From contig DRQF01000120.1 of NCBI GenBank assembly GCA_011369445.1, forward strand, positions 1-64,000: a stretch of 64,000 bases of DNA, in the 5' to 3' direction. The stretch comes from Planctomycetota bacterium. GTDB lineage: Bacteria; Planctomycetota; GCA-002687715; DRQF01. The notes below the pieces were generated by a model. It was not told the DNA's origin and did not search any database. It was given only the letters and a program-made list of their open reading frames with translations. The position numbers and the translations under genes are program-made. Positions 34,806-45,900 of the stretch are shown here, in pieces. Position 1 is the first letter of the stretch. Every line of letters begins with the position of its first letter.

Positions 34806-37478
34806 TCAGATCATGAGAGGATCGATCTTGTCCGGGTCGATGTCGGATTCCGCGATCGCGCGACGCACCTCATCGGGTTCGCCCTCTCCGCAGCGAACGA
34901 AAGCTTCGAGGGACGCCACGACGATGCTCTCGGTATCCACCTCGAAGTGCCGGCGAAGTGCTTCCCGCGTATCGCTCATCCCGTAGCCGTCTGTTCCCAA
35001 CGGAATGAACACACCGTCCACCCAGCGGACGATCTGTTCCGGCACCATCTTCATGTAGTCGCTGGCCGCGACGATGGGTCCGTCGATCTCAGCCAGGCAC
35101 CTCTCGAGATAACTGACGCGCCTCTCCTCTGCGGGATGAAGACGGTTCCATCGCTCACATTCGAGGGCCTCCTTGCGCAACTGCTGATAGCTCGTGGCGC
35201 TCCAGACGTCGACACGCGCGTCGTGTTTTTTCTCGAGAATGTCGGCAGCCTCGAGGGCGTGATTGAGAATCGTGTCGCTCCCGAACAGATGCAGACGACG
35301 TCCCTCGTTCTTCGTCGAAGCGCGATAGCGGTAGAGCCCTTTCAAGATGCCCTCCTCGATGCCGTCTCCTTCCGGCATCGCGGGCATCTCGTAGTTCTCG
35401 TTCTGCACCGTGATGTAGTAGAAGATGTCCTCGTTATTCTCGTACATCCTCCGCATTCCATCCTTCACGATGACCGCAATCTCGTACGCGAATGCCGGAT
35501 CGTAAGCCATGACGTTCGGCACGGTGGTAGCGAGCAGGTGGCTGTGACCGTCCTCGTGCTGAAGTCCCTCGCCATTCAGAGTCGTTCGACCGGCCGTGGC
35601 CCCCACGAGGAACCCCCGGCCTCGAATGTCGCCCAACGCCCAGATGAGGTCGCCGATCCTCTGGAACCCGAACATGGAGTAGAAGATGAAAAACGGGATC
35701 GTGGGTTGGCCGTGCGTGGCATAGGAGGTCGCGGCGGCCGTGAACGAGCTCATGGCGCCCGCCTCGGTGATGCCCTCCTCGAGGATCTGGCCGTCCGGCA
35801 TCTCCCGGTAGTACAGCAGCATGTTGCGGTCGATGGGCTCGTACCTCTGCCCCCCCGCCGCATAGATTCCTATCATGCGGAAGAGGGGATCCATGCCGAA
35901 GGTCCTGGCCTCGTCGGGGACGATGGGAACGAGACGGCGCCCGACCTTCTTGTCCTTCAACAGCTTGGTCAACAAGCGGACGAAGGCCATGGTCGTCGAA
36001 ACCCCGCGCCCCGGACGCCCGCCTGCACGAAACTCCTCGTAGACGTCCTCATCGGGAAGGTCGATGGGAACGGCCCATTGAGAGCGCCGCTCCGGTACGA
36101 ATCCGCCAAGTGCGATGCGGCGATCCCTGAGATACCGGACCTCAGGGCTGTTCTCGCCCGGGTGGAAAAACGGCGCGTCGATGAGTTCAGAATCTTCGAT
36201 CGGCAGCCGCAGGCGATCTCGGAAGATCTTGAGCTGCTCCACCGTGAGTTTCTTCATCTGGTGGGTGACGTTGCTGGCCTCGAACCCTTCCCCCAAGGTC
36301 CAACCCTTGACGGTATGGGCCAAGATGCAGGTGGGAGCGTCCTCGGACGTCGTCGCCATCTTGTAGGCCGCATTGATCTTCGCAGCGTCATGTCCGCCGC
36401 GGCGCAGGCGAAGGATCCTCTCGTCACTGATTCCTTCGATGCATTTCAGCATCCGTGGGTCCTGTGCGAAGAAGCGCTCACGGGTGTAGCTTCCCGATTC
36501 CGTGCCGTACTTCTGCCACTCCCCATCGACGACACGATTGAGAGCGTCCACGAGGATGCCTTCTTTGTCCTTCGCAAAGATCGGGTCCCAGTCGCGCCCC
36601 CAGATCACCTTGATCACCTGCCATCCGGCGCCGCGGAAGACCCGCTCCAGCTCCTGGATGATCTTGCCGTTGCCGCGCACCGGGCCGTCGAGGCGCTGGA
36701 GGTTGCAATTGATGACGAAGGTCAGGTTATTCAGTTTCTCCCTGGCCGCGATGGAAAGCGAGCCCAGGGATTCCGGCTCGTCCGATTCCCCGTCTCCCAT
36801 GAAACACCACACCCTCTGGTTCGAGGTGTCCTTGATGCCCCGGGCCAGAAGGTAGCGATTGAAACGCGCCTGGTAGATGGCCGTGAGGGGACCGATGCCC
36901 ATGGAGACAGTGGGAAACTCCCAGAAATCCGGCATGAGCCTCGGGTGCGGGTAGGACGAGAGCCCCCGACCACGCTCGACCTCCCTGCGGAAATGTTCGA
37001 GTTGGTCCGCGGACAGTCGCCCCTCGAGAAAAGCCCGCGCGTAGATTCCCGGTGCGCCGTGTCCCTGGATGAAGATCTGATCTCCGCCGCCGGGAGCGTC
37101 CTTGCCTCGGAAGTAGTGGTGGAAGCCTACATCGTAGAGAGTCGCTGACGAGGCGTAGGTGGACATGTGTCCACCGATTCCCGGAAACAATTTGTTCGCC
37201 CGGGCCACCATGACGGCGGCATTCCAGCGGTTGATCCGCCGGATGCGGCGTTCGAGTTCCTCATCGCCCGGATACGGCGGGTCGTCCTCAGGAGGAATCG
37301 TGTTCACATAGTCCGTATTGAGAATGTTGGGCGGCACGGCCCCGCGGTTTCGCGCCTCCTCGATGAGCTTGGACAAAAGGAACCTCCCCCGGGGGGTTCC
37401 GTCGTGCTCCAGAACGGCCTCGAAGGCCTCCAACCATTCCTGGGTCTCGGCCGGGTCAATATCGTGATGATCCTGCAT
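34806..37478 (-). CDS. aceE: Pyruvate dehydrogenase E1 component, homodimeric type
   Basis: QGHGAPGIYARAFLEGRLSADQLEHFRREV, VWCFMGDGESDEPESLGSLSIAAREKLNNLTFVINCNLQRLDGPVRGNGKIIQELE, EGLQHEDGHSHLLATTVPN; GGAGGTGGAG before ATG. Confidence 0.97.
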   Translation of the reverse strand: MQDHHDIDPAETQEWLEAFEAVLEHDGTPRGRFLLSKLIEEARNRGAVPPNILNTDYVNTIPPEDDPPYPGDEELERRIRRINRWNAAVMVARANKLFPGIGGHMSTYASSATLYDVGFHHYFRGKDAPGGGDQIFIQGHGAPGIYARAFLEGRLSADQLEHFRREVERGRGLSSYPHPRLMPDFWEFPTVSMGIGPLTAIYQARFNRYLLARGIKDTSNQRVWCFMGDGESDEPESLGSLSIAAREKLNNLTFVINCNLQRLDGPVRGNGKIIQELERVFRGAGWQVIKVIWGRDWDPIFAKDKEGILVDALNRVVDGEWQKYGTESGSYTRERFFAQDPRMLKCIEGISDERILRLRRGGHDAAKINAAYKMATTSEDAPTCILAHTVKGWTLGEGFEASNVTHQMKKLTVEQLKIFRDRLRLPIEDSELIDAPFFHPGENSPEVRYLRDRRIALGGFVPERRSQWAVPIDLPDEDVYEEFRAGGRPGRGVSTTMAFVRLLTKLLKDKKVGRRLVPIVPDEARTFGMDPLFRMIGIYAAGGQRYEPIDRNMLLYYREMPDGQILEEGITEAGAMSSFTAAATSYATHGQPTIPFFIFYSMFGFQRIGDLIWALGDIRGRGFLVGATAGRTTLNGEGLQHEDGHSHLLATTVPNVMAYDPAFAYEIAVIVKDGMRRMYENNEDIFYYITVQNENYEMPAMPEGDGIEEGILKGLYRYRASTKNEGRRLHLFGSDTILNHALEAADILEKKHDARVDVWSATSYQQLRKEALECERWNRLHPAEERRVSYLERCLAEIDGPIVAASDYMKMVPEQIVRWVDGVFIPLGTDGYGMSDTREALRRHFEVDTESIVVASLEAFVRCGEGEPDEVRRAIAESDIDPDKIDPLMI

Positions 37479-37523
37479 CTCCACCTCCGCGCGCATCATA
37501 TCCGGCGGGGCTTCCCCCGCAAC

Positions 37524-38336
37524 TCATGGGCCCAGCACTCTTTCCATGAGCGCGAGCAATCCATCGGGGTTGTCCACATGCAGCCAATGCCCGGCATCAG
37601 CCAAGAGATGGCGAGAGACGTGAGGAAGCCCACTCAGCCCGGCCATCCGTTCCACCTCGGCCGGAGACCAACGGTCGCTGTCCACGGCACGCACGAGGTC
37701 GAAGTGCACTCCCGCCGGTGGCGCCTCCAGAAGGTCGAACTCGTCCCTCGACCAGTAGTCCGCAAGGAGCGCTCGAATGCCCTCGGGGTCGAAGGACCAG
37801 GTCCAACGGCCGACTCCGTCCTTCTTCAGATTCGTCGACATCCAGCCGGCGAGGCTCTTCGAGAAACCCTTCGCGCGAAGGTTCTCCGCCACTTCGCTCC
37901 TGCGCTCCACGGGCACAGGAATCGCGGAGACGGCTTCGATCACCCGCGCCACTTCCGACGTCCCCCTCGCGTCCTCCGGTACCGCGCTCAGTGGACAGTC
38001 GAGAATCAAGACGCGCTCGAGTCCGCGAGGCCCACGTCGCGCGTACTCCATGGCCACCTTGCCGCCGAAAGAGTGTCCGGCGACGGCGTTCACGCCGACG
38101 CCGAGTTCCGCCAGGTCTCGGGCCGCGGTGGAGAGAGTATGCGGAGGGGGAGCACCAAGTGACTGACCGTGATTTCTGAGGTCCACCGTGAGGACACGCC
38201 ACCCGGGCAGGTCATCGACGAGGCGGCGCGCAAAACTCCGCCAGTTTCGAAGGTTTCCCATGATGCCGTGCAGCACGAGCAGCACCTTGGGCGCACTCGG
38301 GTCCCCAACCCATTCGTGATTGAGCCGAAATTCCAT
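37524..38336 (-). CDS. Alpha/beta hydrolase (YbfF-like esterase)
   Basis: LLVLHGIMGNLRNWRSFARRL, VDLRNHGQSLG, AVAGHSFGGKVAMEYA, catalytic His region DAGHWLHVDNPDGLLALM. Confidence 0.87.
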   Translation of the reverse strand: MEFRLNHEWVGDPSAPKVLLVLHGIMGNLRNWRSFARRLVDDLPGWRVLTVDLRNHGQSLGAPPPHTLSTAARDLAELGVGVNAVAGHSFGGKVAMEYARRGPRGLERVLILDCPLSAVPEDARGTSEVARVIEAVSAIPVPVERRSEVAENLRAKGFSKSLAGWMSTNLKKDGVGRWTWSFDPEGIRALLADYWSRDEFDLLEAPPAGVHFDLVRAVDSDRWSPAEVERMAGLSGLPHVSRHLLADAGHWLHVDNPDGLLALMERVLGP

Positions 38337-38338
38337 CC

Positions 38339-40990
38339 TCAGGATGCCGGGTGCAGCGACTTGATGGTTCGATCGACGATGTCCTCGACGTTTCTGGACA
38401 GCCCGGGACGCGCGCGGAGTTTCTCCAACCGGGCGGCGGCTTTCTCGCGAAGGTCATCCGGCGTCCTCGCCGCCGAAGAGAACGTCGCAGCCAGACGGGC
38501 GGCCAGTTGCGGATTCGTCTCGTCCAGCCGTTCGACCCATTCTCCGAGAAGCTCATACCCGGACCCGTCGGGGGCGTGGAAGTGGATCGGCGTCCGAGCA
38601 AATGCTCCGAGAAGCGCTCGAACCTTGTTCGGGTTCTTGACATCGAAGCACGGGTGGTTCGCCAACCTGCGCACGTCGGCGGCGCGCCCCGGCAACTCGC
38701 AGGAGGCCTGGATGGCAAACCACTTGTTCATCACCAAGGACTCGTGACGCCACCGCTCCTCGAAGAGCGCCAGAGCCCGCGCCCGCTCCGGAACGTCGTA
38801 TTGGGCGAGAACCCCCAGCGCCGCCATCTCGTCGGTCATGTTGGATGCGGATTCGAGCTGCGAATAGGCGGCCCGCACACCCCACGCCTCGTCGGCTGCG
38901 GCGGCGAGGGCCAAAGCCGTGTTCTTCAGACGTCGCCGGGCGCGCGCCCGGGGTTCGATGGAAAACGCGTCGCGTCCCAATTCCTCGTAGAGGGACACCA
39001 GCCGATCGTGCAGATGCGCCCCCAAGGTGGCTCGCATGCGCCTGCGCGACGCGTGGACTTCCTTTACATAGTGTCGCGGCATCTGCTCCGCCACCCAGGT
39101 TTCTCCCGGAAGAATGAGCATCACCGCCTGGAGATCAGGGTCCTCATCGAGTTCGAGAACGGGCCCCAGCGCTTCGGGCACCGGAGTGAAGTCGGGGCCC
39201 GCGGCCTTCCCGGCTCGTCGCGCCTCCACGTCCTCGATCATGAGTCGAAGAGCCAGCTCCTGCCCCGCGTCCCAGCGGTTGAAGCCGTCCGAGTCGTGAG
39301 CGACCCGAAACGCCAGATCCGATGTCGACGTCTCCATCTCGAGACGCACGGGCGCGGAGAACCCCCTCATGAGGGACGGAACGCTCCCCTGCGGGATACC
39401 CTCGAGAGTCCAGGAGGCCTTCTCGTCGTCCAGAATGAGGACACGAGTTCCCGGAGCCCGAGGCTCCTCCCCTTTCAGGGTCAAGGGTAGATCTTCGCCG
39501 TCCGGTCCGAGGAATCCGATGGCGAGAGGGATCTCGACCGGCCGTTTTTCCGGCTGTCCCGGCGTCGGGGCCGTGGACTGGCTCACATCGATGACCGCCA
39601 CGTTCTCCCCGGCGTGGAGACGCACGCAGGCCCGAACTCTTGGCGTCCCCGCCTGCTCATACCAACGGAAGAACTCACCGAAGTCACGGCCCGAGGCGTC
39701 TTCGATCGCACGCACGAAGTCCTCGCAGGTGACCGCGCAACCATCATGGCGCTCGAAGTAGAGGTCGGTCCCCTTGCGAAAGGTCTCGGGGCCCACGATG
39801 TTGCGGATCATGCGGATGATCTCCGCCCCTTTCTCGTAGACCGTCGATGTGTAGAAGTTGTCGATGTCGCGGTAGGACGCAGGCCTGACCGGATGAGCCA
39901 AAGGCCCCGCGTCCTCCGAGAACTGGTGGCTGCGCAGGAACGAAACCTGCTCGATCCGCTGGACCGAAGGCGAAGCCGTCGCCTCCATGAACGACTGCTC
40001 ACGGAAAACCGTGAAGCCCTCCTTCAGACTCAGTTGGAACCAGTCCCTGAGGGTGACGCGATTACCGCTCCAGTTGTGGAAGTATTCGTGTCCGACGACC
40101 CGTTCGATGTTCTGATAGTCGAAGTCGGTGGCGACGCGGGGATCGGCGAAGATGAGAGCGGCGTTGAAGATGTTGAGCCCCTTGTTCTCCATCGCTCCGA
40201 AGTTGAAGTCATCGACGGCCACGATCATGAAGAGGTCGAGATCGTACTCGCGACCGTAGGCTTCCTCGTCCCACCTCATGGCTCGCTGAAGCGACGCCAT
40301 GGCATGCCCCAGCCTGTCCTCATGCCCCGGCGAGCAGTAGATGCGCAGCGTGACCTTGCGACCGCTGCAGGTGGTGAACTCGTCCTCGATAAACCCCAGA
40401 TCTCCGGCGACGAGAGCGAAGAGGTAACAGGGTTTCGGATGGGGGTCCTCCCAGACGGCTTCATGGCGACCGCCTGTGAGTTCGCCGGTCCGAACCGGAT
40501 TCCCGTTGGAGAGAAGAACGGGGAAACGGCTCCGATCCGCCTCGATGCGCACCTTGAACCGGGTGAGGACATCCGGACGGTCGAGGAAGGGAGTGATCTT
40601 ACGAAACCCCTCCGCCTCGCATTGGGTACAAAGAGTTCCGCCGCTCTCGTAGAGGCCCTCGAGGGTGAGATTCTCCGCTGGCCGAAATCGGGTTTCAGCC
40701 TTCAGGGTGAAGGAGCGGGGAGGAGACGTGATGAGCACCGCATCCTCTTCCGCCACGTATTCATTCTCGGTCAGAGCACGGCCGTCGATCCATAGGGATC
40801 GAAGAGTTCGAGGCGCCGCATCCAGGCGGAGCGCTCGAACCTCCTCGCCGACACGCTCGTACGGAACGCGACTTGTCACGATGACCTCGTCGCCACGAAC
40901 GTCGAAGTCGAGCTCGACCGTCCCCACCTTCCATTCGGGAGGGGCATAGTCCGCCAGACGAATCTCTAATCTTCGGTCGTCGTCACTCAC
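38339..40990 (-). CDS. pepN: Aminopeptidase N (M1 family, PepN type)
   Basis: GAMENKGLNIFN, VVGHEYFHNWSGNRVTLRDWFQLSLKEGFTVFREQ (HExxH-x18-E); GTG start at 40990, the longer ORF upstream is read-through of non-homologous frame. Confidence 0.95.
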   Translation of the reverse strand: MSDDDRRLEIRLADYAPPEWKVGTVELDFDVRGDEVIVTSRVPYERVGEEVRALRLDAAPRTLRSLWIDGRALTENEYVAEEDAVLITSPPRSFTLKAETRFRPAENLTLEGLYESGGTLCTQCEAEGFRKITPFLDRPDVLTRFKVRIEADRSRFPVLLSNGNPVRTGELTGGRHEAVWEDPHPKPCYLFALVAGDLGFIEDEFTTCSGRKVTLRIYCSPGHEDRLGHAMASLQRAMRWDEEAYGREYDLDLFMIVAVDDFNFGAMENKGLNIFNAALIFADPRVATDFDYQNIERVVGHEYFHNWSGNRVTLRDWFQLSLKEGFTVFREQSFMEATASPSVQRIEQVSFLRSHQFSEDAGPLAHPVRPASYRDIDNFYTSTVYEKGAEIIRMIRNIVGPETFRKGTDLYFERHDGCAVTCEDFVRAIEDASGRDFGEFFRWYEQAGTPRVRACVRLHAGENVAVIDVSQSTAPTPGQPEKRPVEIPLAIGFLGPDGEDLPLTLKGEEPRAPGTRVLILDDEKASWTLEGIPQGSVPSLMRGFSAPVRLEMETSTSDLAFRVAHDSDGFNRWDAGQELALRLMIEDVEARRAGKAAGPDFTPVPEALGPVLELDEDPDLQAVMLILPGETWVAEQMPRHYVKEVHASRRRMRATLGAHLHDRLVSLYEELGRDAFSIEPRARARRRLKNTALALAAAADEAWGVRAAYSQLESASNMTDEMAALGVLAQYDVPERARALALFEERWRHESLVMNKWFAIQASCELPGRAADVRRLANHPCFDVKNPNKVRALLGAFARTPIHFHAPDGSGYELLGEWVERLDETNPQLAARLAATFSSAARTPDDLREKAAARLEKLRARPGLSRNVEDIVDRTIKSLHPAS

Positions 40991-41004
40991 GGCTGCACTC
41001 TCGC

Positions 41005-42720
41005 TCAGAACGTCACCTGAGCCTGCATGTACAGCAAGACCGCGGGATCGGAGCCTGCGAATTGATAGGTCGGCACAATGAAGAGTCCCGGCTGTCCAGG
41101 AACCGAAATCAAATCGGCGTCGAGGTTGTCGCTCGGGAAGAACACCGAGAGATTCGCGGTGAACAGAACATTCGCCGAATGCTGCCAGTTCGCGTACAGA
41201 TCGACCTCGTAGCCGTAGTTGTGGCTGGTGTAGAAGTCGTACTCCTCGTTGTCGATGTACCCCCCGATGACGGTGGCGCCGAACTGAAGATCCGGCTCTG
41301 GCCAGAACGTCACGCCGAGCTTCCAAAGGACGGAGTTGGACAGCGGGAAGATGTCCATGTTGCCGAAGCGGGACGCCCACGTTCCGTGGGTTCCCACGAA
41401 GAGCGGACTGAACCCGACCTCGTTCGTCTCGCCTCCTTCGGTCCAACGGAAGCCCGCATGAAGGGTGAATCGCCACTCACCGTCGAAGCGGTACGAGAAG
41501 AATCCCTCGCCCGCGAAAGCGGTGTAGTCCTCCTCCTGAAAGGCGACCAGCGCGGGAGACAACCCTCCCACCGTGTTGACCCCGCGAATGTTCCGCCCTC
41601 CGGTGCCCGTCTGAACGGCCAACTCCACGGAGGCCCAGAAGCTTTCCGAACTCTCGTAGAATCCCTCGCGAAGAGCCTCGTCACCCGCCCAGAAACGCAT
41701 ACCGATGGTGTGGAATCGGCCGAAGATCAACTGGGACTGGGTGCGCTCGGAAAGGAAGTTCGTACCGAACGTCGCCGGCCCGAGAACACTGTCGTCGCGA
41801 CTCTCGAAGAACACCCAATAGAGTTCGATCGTCACCGGGTCCAACGCCTCGAAGTTGAAGGTGTTGTACAAGCCGACCATCCACTCCTGATCCTTCGAAA
41901 TCGTCGGTCCCAGTCCGTTGATGGTGGCCGCGAAGAAATCCCTGGGGTCCGCCTCGACGGCGTAGAAGAGCGAGGCTTGCCATTCCCCGAGGTCCGCGTC
42001 GAAACGGACGGAATCATGGGTCAGGCCGGCGAAGAAATCGTCGGATCCAAGGAGGAATTGATTCCCATAGACGAGCTCTTGACGTCCGGCCCGCAGAAAG
42101 GTGTTCTCGCCGCCGTTGAAGAGGTCCGCCAGCTCGAGATAACCCTGATAGAGTTTCAAGTCGTCGAGCGGGTCCCGGATCTCCGAGCCGATCCGCGTGG
42201 ACGTCTCGAGAACGCTGTTGTTGTTGAAACGGCCGACCGCCTGAATCTCGAAGACGGTTCGGACGTTCTCCGTGAATCGAAAGTCCATGCCGAGGCGGAA
42301 ACGGCCGTCCGCGTAGATCCCCTGATCGTCCAGTCCATCGTTCAACGTGACGACGTTCTTCGAATAGAGCATGCGCGCCCGCGCCTCACCGTAGAACGTG
42401 AGGGTCTGCGCCACCTCGCCGAATGAGCCGACGCCCGTCCCGATGGGCAATTCCTCGTCCTGAAGAATGCTGTTGATGTGGGTCTCGAGACCTCGATCCG
42501 TTGTCGCCCCGCTCTCGATCTCTTCCAGGCGACCTTCCAACCTGGCGATCTGAGCTCGGTCCGCGGCGCGCTCTGCGCGCGTCTTCAGCAGCTCCGATTC
42601 CAAACGATCGATCTTGGCCTTCAGGTTCTCGTAGTTCTCCTGTCCGTACGCCCTCGGTCCGAGCAGCAACGTCGTGAGGAGGAGCACCCCCACTGCAAGA
42701 CGACTTTGAGACATGAACAT
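41005..42720 (-). CDS. Outer-membrane porin-like beta-barrel with N-terminal coiled coil (alginate-export-like)
   Basis: Signal peptide, coiled-coil ENLKAKIDRLESELLKTRAERAADRAQIARLEGRLEEIE, then beta-barrel-like FYGEARARMLYSKN...LRAGRQELVYGNQFLLGSDDFFAGLTHDSVRFD, terminal aromatic F. Confidence 0.72.
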   Translation of the reverse strand: MFMSQSRLAVGVLLLTTLLLGPRAYGQENYENLKAKIDRLESELLKTRAERAADRAQIARLEGRLEEIESGATTDRGLETHINSILQDEELPIGTGVGSFGEVAQTLTFYGEARARMLYSKNVVTLNDGLDDQGIYADGRFRLGMDFRFTENVRTVFEIQAVGRFNNNSVLETSTRIGSEIRDPLDDLKLYQGYLELADLFNGGENTFLRAGRQELVYGNQFLLGSDDFFAGLTHDSVRFDADLGEWQASLFYAVEADPRDFFAATINGLGPTISKDQEWMVGLYNTFNFEALDPVTIELYWVFFESRDDSVLGPATFGTNFLSERTQSQLIFGRFHTIGMRFWAGDEALREGFYESSESFWASVELAVQTGTGGRNIRGVNTVGGLSPALVAFQEEDYTAFAGEGFFSYRFDGEWRFTLHAGFRWTEGGETNEVGFSPLFVGTHGTWASRFGNMDIFPLSNSVLWKLGVTFWPEPDLQFGATVIGGYIDNEEYDFYTSHNYGYEVDLYANWQHSANVLFTANLSVFFPSDNLDADLISVPGQPGLFIVPTYQFAGSDPAVLLYMQAQVTF

Positions 42721-42955
42721 CCCCTTTTTCTTTCAATCCCTGCGCGATGGTTCTTCGGTCCTTCGCTGACGAGCATAAACCCATAGAAGACGCGATGGCA
42801 AGAGGTTACTCTCAGACTCACGACCTTTGGCGGATCATTTCCAAGCCAGCGGGTTGTCGAGAACACGCGCCAGGGGTCGCAAGGCGCCCTTGCCGCTGTA
42901 TCCGGCCTCCAGGGACGGCGGCTGGGAGCCGATAGAAACCGAGGAGGCTGACCGG

Positions 42956-45900
42956 GTGGATCCAAACTTGGAGTCGGGTCAAATCGTCGGCGATCGCTAC
43001 GTCGTCGGGAAAAGGCTCGAAAAATCTCGGAACGGGACGACCTATTCCGCGCGAGACCGCGTCCGGAAGGGGGAGAGGGTCCGTTTGCGAGTTTTCGTGG
43101 ACGAGGACTCATCCGACCCTGCACAGTCGATCCGCCATGAGCAGGAACTCGCACGCGCCGTGCCCCCTATCGCCGGGATCGTCGTCGCCCGTGAGGTCGG
43201 GGCCGATGGCACCCTGGTCTGGCGGGCCACGGAGTGGCGAGACGGCCACGACCTGAGAGTGCTTGCCGCCAAGGAAGGCGCCGTGCCCGTCGCCACGGCG
43301 GTCGACATCGGCCTCAAGCTCGCCCGCATCGTCGCCCAACTTCATCGCCTCGGCATCGCGCATTTGGGGCTCGACCTCCAGACCATCCATGTCGGGCAAG
43401 GCGGCGACGGGATCTGGATCGACGGCGAACGTTTCTGGCGAGCCCTCGACGGGAGTCAAGATTCGCCCTACCGGCGCGACACGAGCCGCGCTCCGGAATA
43501 CGCGACGCCGGATTCGGTTCCGGATGCGCGCACCGACGTCTTCGACATGAGCTGCCTGCTCACGAGGCTCATCATGGGGATGACGGAGAACGTGGCGGAT
43601 TCCGACCTGGAACGCTGCGATCCCGACGCCACCGTCCGATCCGAACCCCTCCCCCACAGGCTCCTCCAACTCCTGGAGAGAAGCCGGAGCGCCGACCTCT
43701 CGCAGCGGCCCAAGGACGCCGACGCTTTCTTGGAGGAACTGAGCCTCATCCACGATGAATTCTCCATCGCTGCCACGCGGACGATCCAAGCCATTCGACT
43801 GGACGGCGGCGACGACAACGCGACCGTTCTCACCAGCGGCGTCACGAGGACATCAGGTCCTGGTTCCTCCGGGTCGACCGGCAGTCTCAGCCAATCCGAC
43901 TTCGGGGGCGACCAGCCCTTCGAGATCGAATCCGTTCTCGGGCGAGGCGGGATGGGCGTCGTCTACCTGGCGCGCGACAAGAAGCTCGATCGCAAGGTAG
44001 CGATCAAGCTCCATGAGATCACCCAGATCGACGCGGAGAACGGCGAGGACTCCCTCGTGCGGGAAGCGCGCATGATGGCCCGCCTTCCCGTTCATCCCAA
44101 CGTCGTGGCCGTGTTCGCCGCCGACGAACTCGTCGACGGACGCCTCTACGTCGTGATGGAGTACATTGAAGGGGGCTCTCTTCACGGCGAGCTCCGTCGC
44201 GACCCCAAGATGACTTTCGATCGATTCCAACGGATCGCCCGAGATATCTGCGCGGGAGTCGCGCATGCCCATTCGCACGGATTGGTCCACAAGGACATCA
44301 AGCCCGCCAACGTGATGGTCGCCGCGGACGGGCGCCACAAAATCGCCGACTTCGGCATTGCTCATGCCCTCCAGAAGACGGGAATGATGGGCGACGGTGG
44401 CGGGACGGTCTCCGGGACGCCCGCCTACATGTCGCCGGAGCAATTCGAGAATCAGAAGCTCAAGCCGACTTCCGACGTCTACGCCATCGGGTGCCTCCTC
44501 TACGAGCTCGCCAGCGGAGCCCCGCCATTCACCGGTCGCGACGTGTGGCGACAGCATTTCTTCGACCAACCGCGCCCTTTGAGGTTCCGCTTCGAGAGCC
44601 CCGTGAACGACGAGATCGAGCGGATCATCATGAAGGCCCTCTCGAAGGACCCGAAAGAACGCTACGAGGATGCGGGGGCCCTCGGAGCCGCCCTTGCGAG
44701 AACATTCGCCAAGGCCTCCTCGGGGGAAACCGCTTCCGCGATCGCCCCGAAGGCAGGCCATACAACAGCAGAGATGGCGCCCCGTTCTCGGGGGCTCCGC
44801 GTCATCAACTACGGCATCATCGTCCTCGCCGTGGCACTGGCCGGAGTCCTCGTCTTCAAGTCCTTGAACGGGACTCCCGACGCCGTGGGCGGCACGATCC
44901 ATGTCATGGTCGGCGACACCGAGCTCGCCGACCGTAGGGATGTTCAGCTGAACTCGCTCTCCGAGCTGCGGATTCGCCTCGAACCCGGAGAAATCCTCCA
45001 TGAGGCCCTCTGGACAGCCGGTGCGACGACGCTCACCCTTGCCACGCGCACCGACCACGACGGAGTCATCACGCTCTGCGACCCTCTGGGTTCCTTCACC
45101 GAGGGGGTCGTTTCACTTCGATTCGGGGCCGACGGCGAGGCCGTGAAGGAAGATCGGCTGAAGGTCACGGCAAAACCCTGGACGCCTCCGGACTCGCTGG
45201 TCGAATCCGCGGAAGCTCTTCTCGCGGCAGACCTGTCGTCCAGCCCTCCGGCCGAACTCGAGACCCGCCAGCGGAAGCTGGAGACATTGAATGAGGAGGT
45301 CCAGACTCTTCTGGCCGCTCGCCTGCATAAGGAGCACCCCCTCGAGGATCGCTTGAAGTCGGCGTTGGAGACCACGCGCTCATTGCTCGCGGAACGTTCC
45401 ACCTCCCCCGTCCTCCGCATCGATGGTCCAGGGTTCTCGGGCCAACCCGAGGACGAATGGGGGCTGGTCACTTTGGACGACGTCACGATTCGCGTCGAAG
45501 CCCCCCGAGAGGGCCTGCAAGTCTCGGCCGAGCTGAACGACGAGCCCCTCTCGGTCAAAGCGTCGGGAGGCGCGTTTCGCATCTCCAAGCCCTCCAAGCC
45601 CGTCGACTCCGGAACTCTGGTCTTGACCGCCACGGATCGTTGGGGGAACCGAACACGCCTCGAACTGCACATTCGCGCCCTACCCTTCACGCCGCCGAAG
45701 ACGCTCCTGCGAAGCCGCGATGCCATTTTCGACTGCTTACGACGAGGCGACCTGGAAGAGGCCGAGTCCGGGCTCCTCGCCTTGGAAGCCGCCTGGAAGA
45801 AAGCGACCGACGGCGTCCTCAACCCTTCGGCCATCGACACGACCCCCCTCGAAGAAGTGCGTCGCGCGGTCACCGCCGCCCGTGATCGGAAGGAGCGCAT

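Noticed and set aside
34947-37148. 733-aa ORF on + strand antisense to aceE
   Set aside because: High-GC antisense shadow ORF; composition biased and no recognisable domain, while the - strand encodes clear AceE.
40991-41476. Extended N-terminus of the pepN ORF
   Set aside because: Low-complexity read-through antisense-like/alternate frame of the porin gene; homology begins at the GTG 40990 (VSDDDRRLEIRL).
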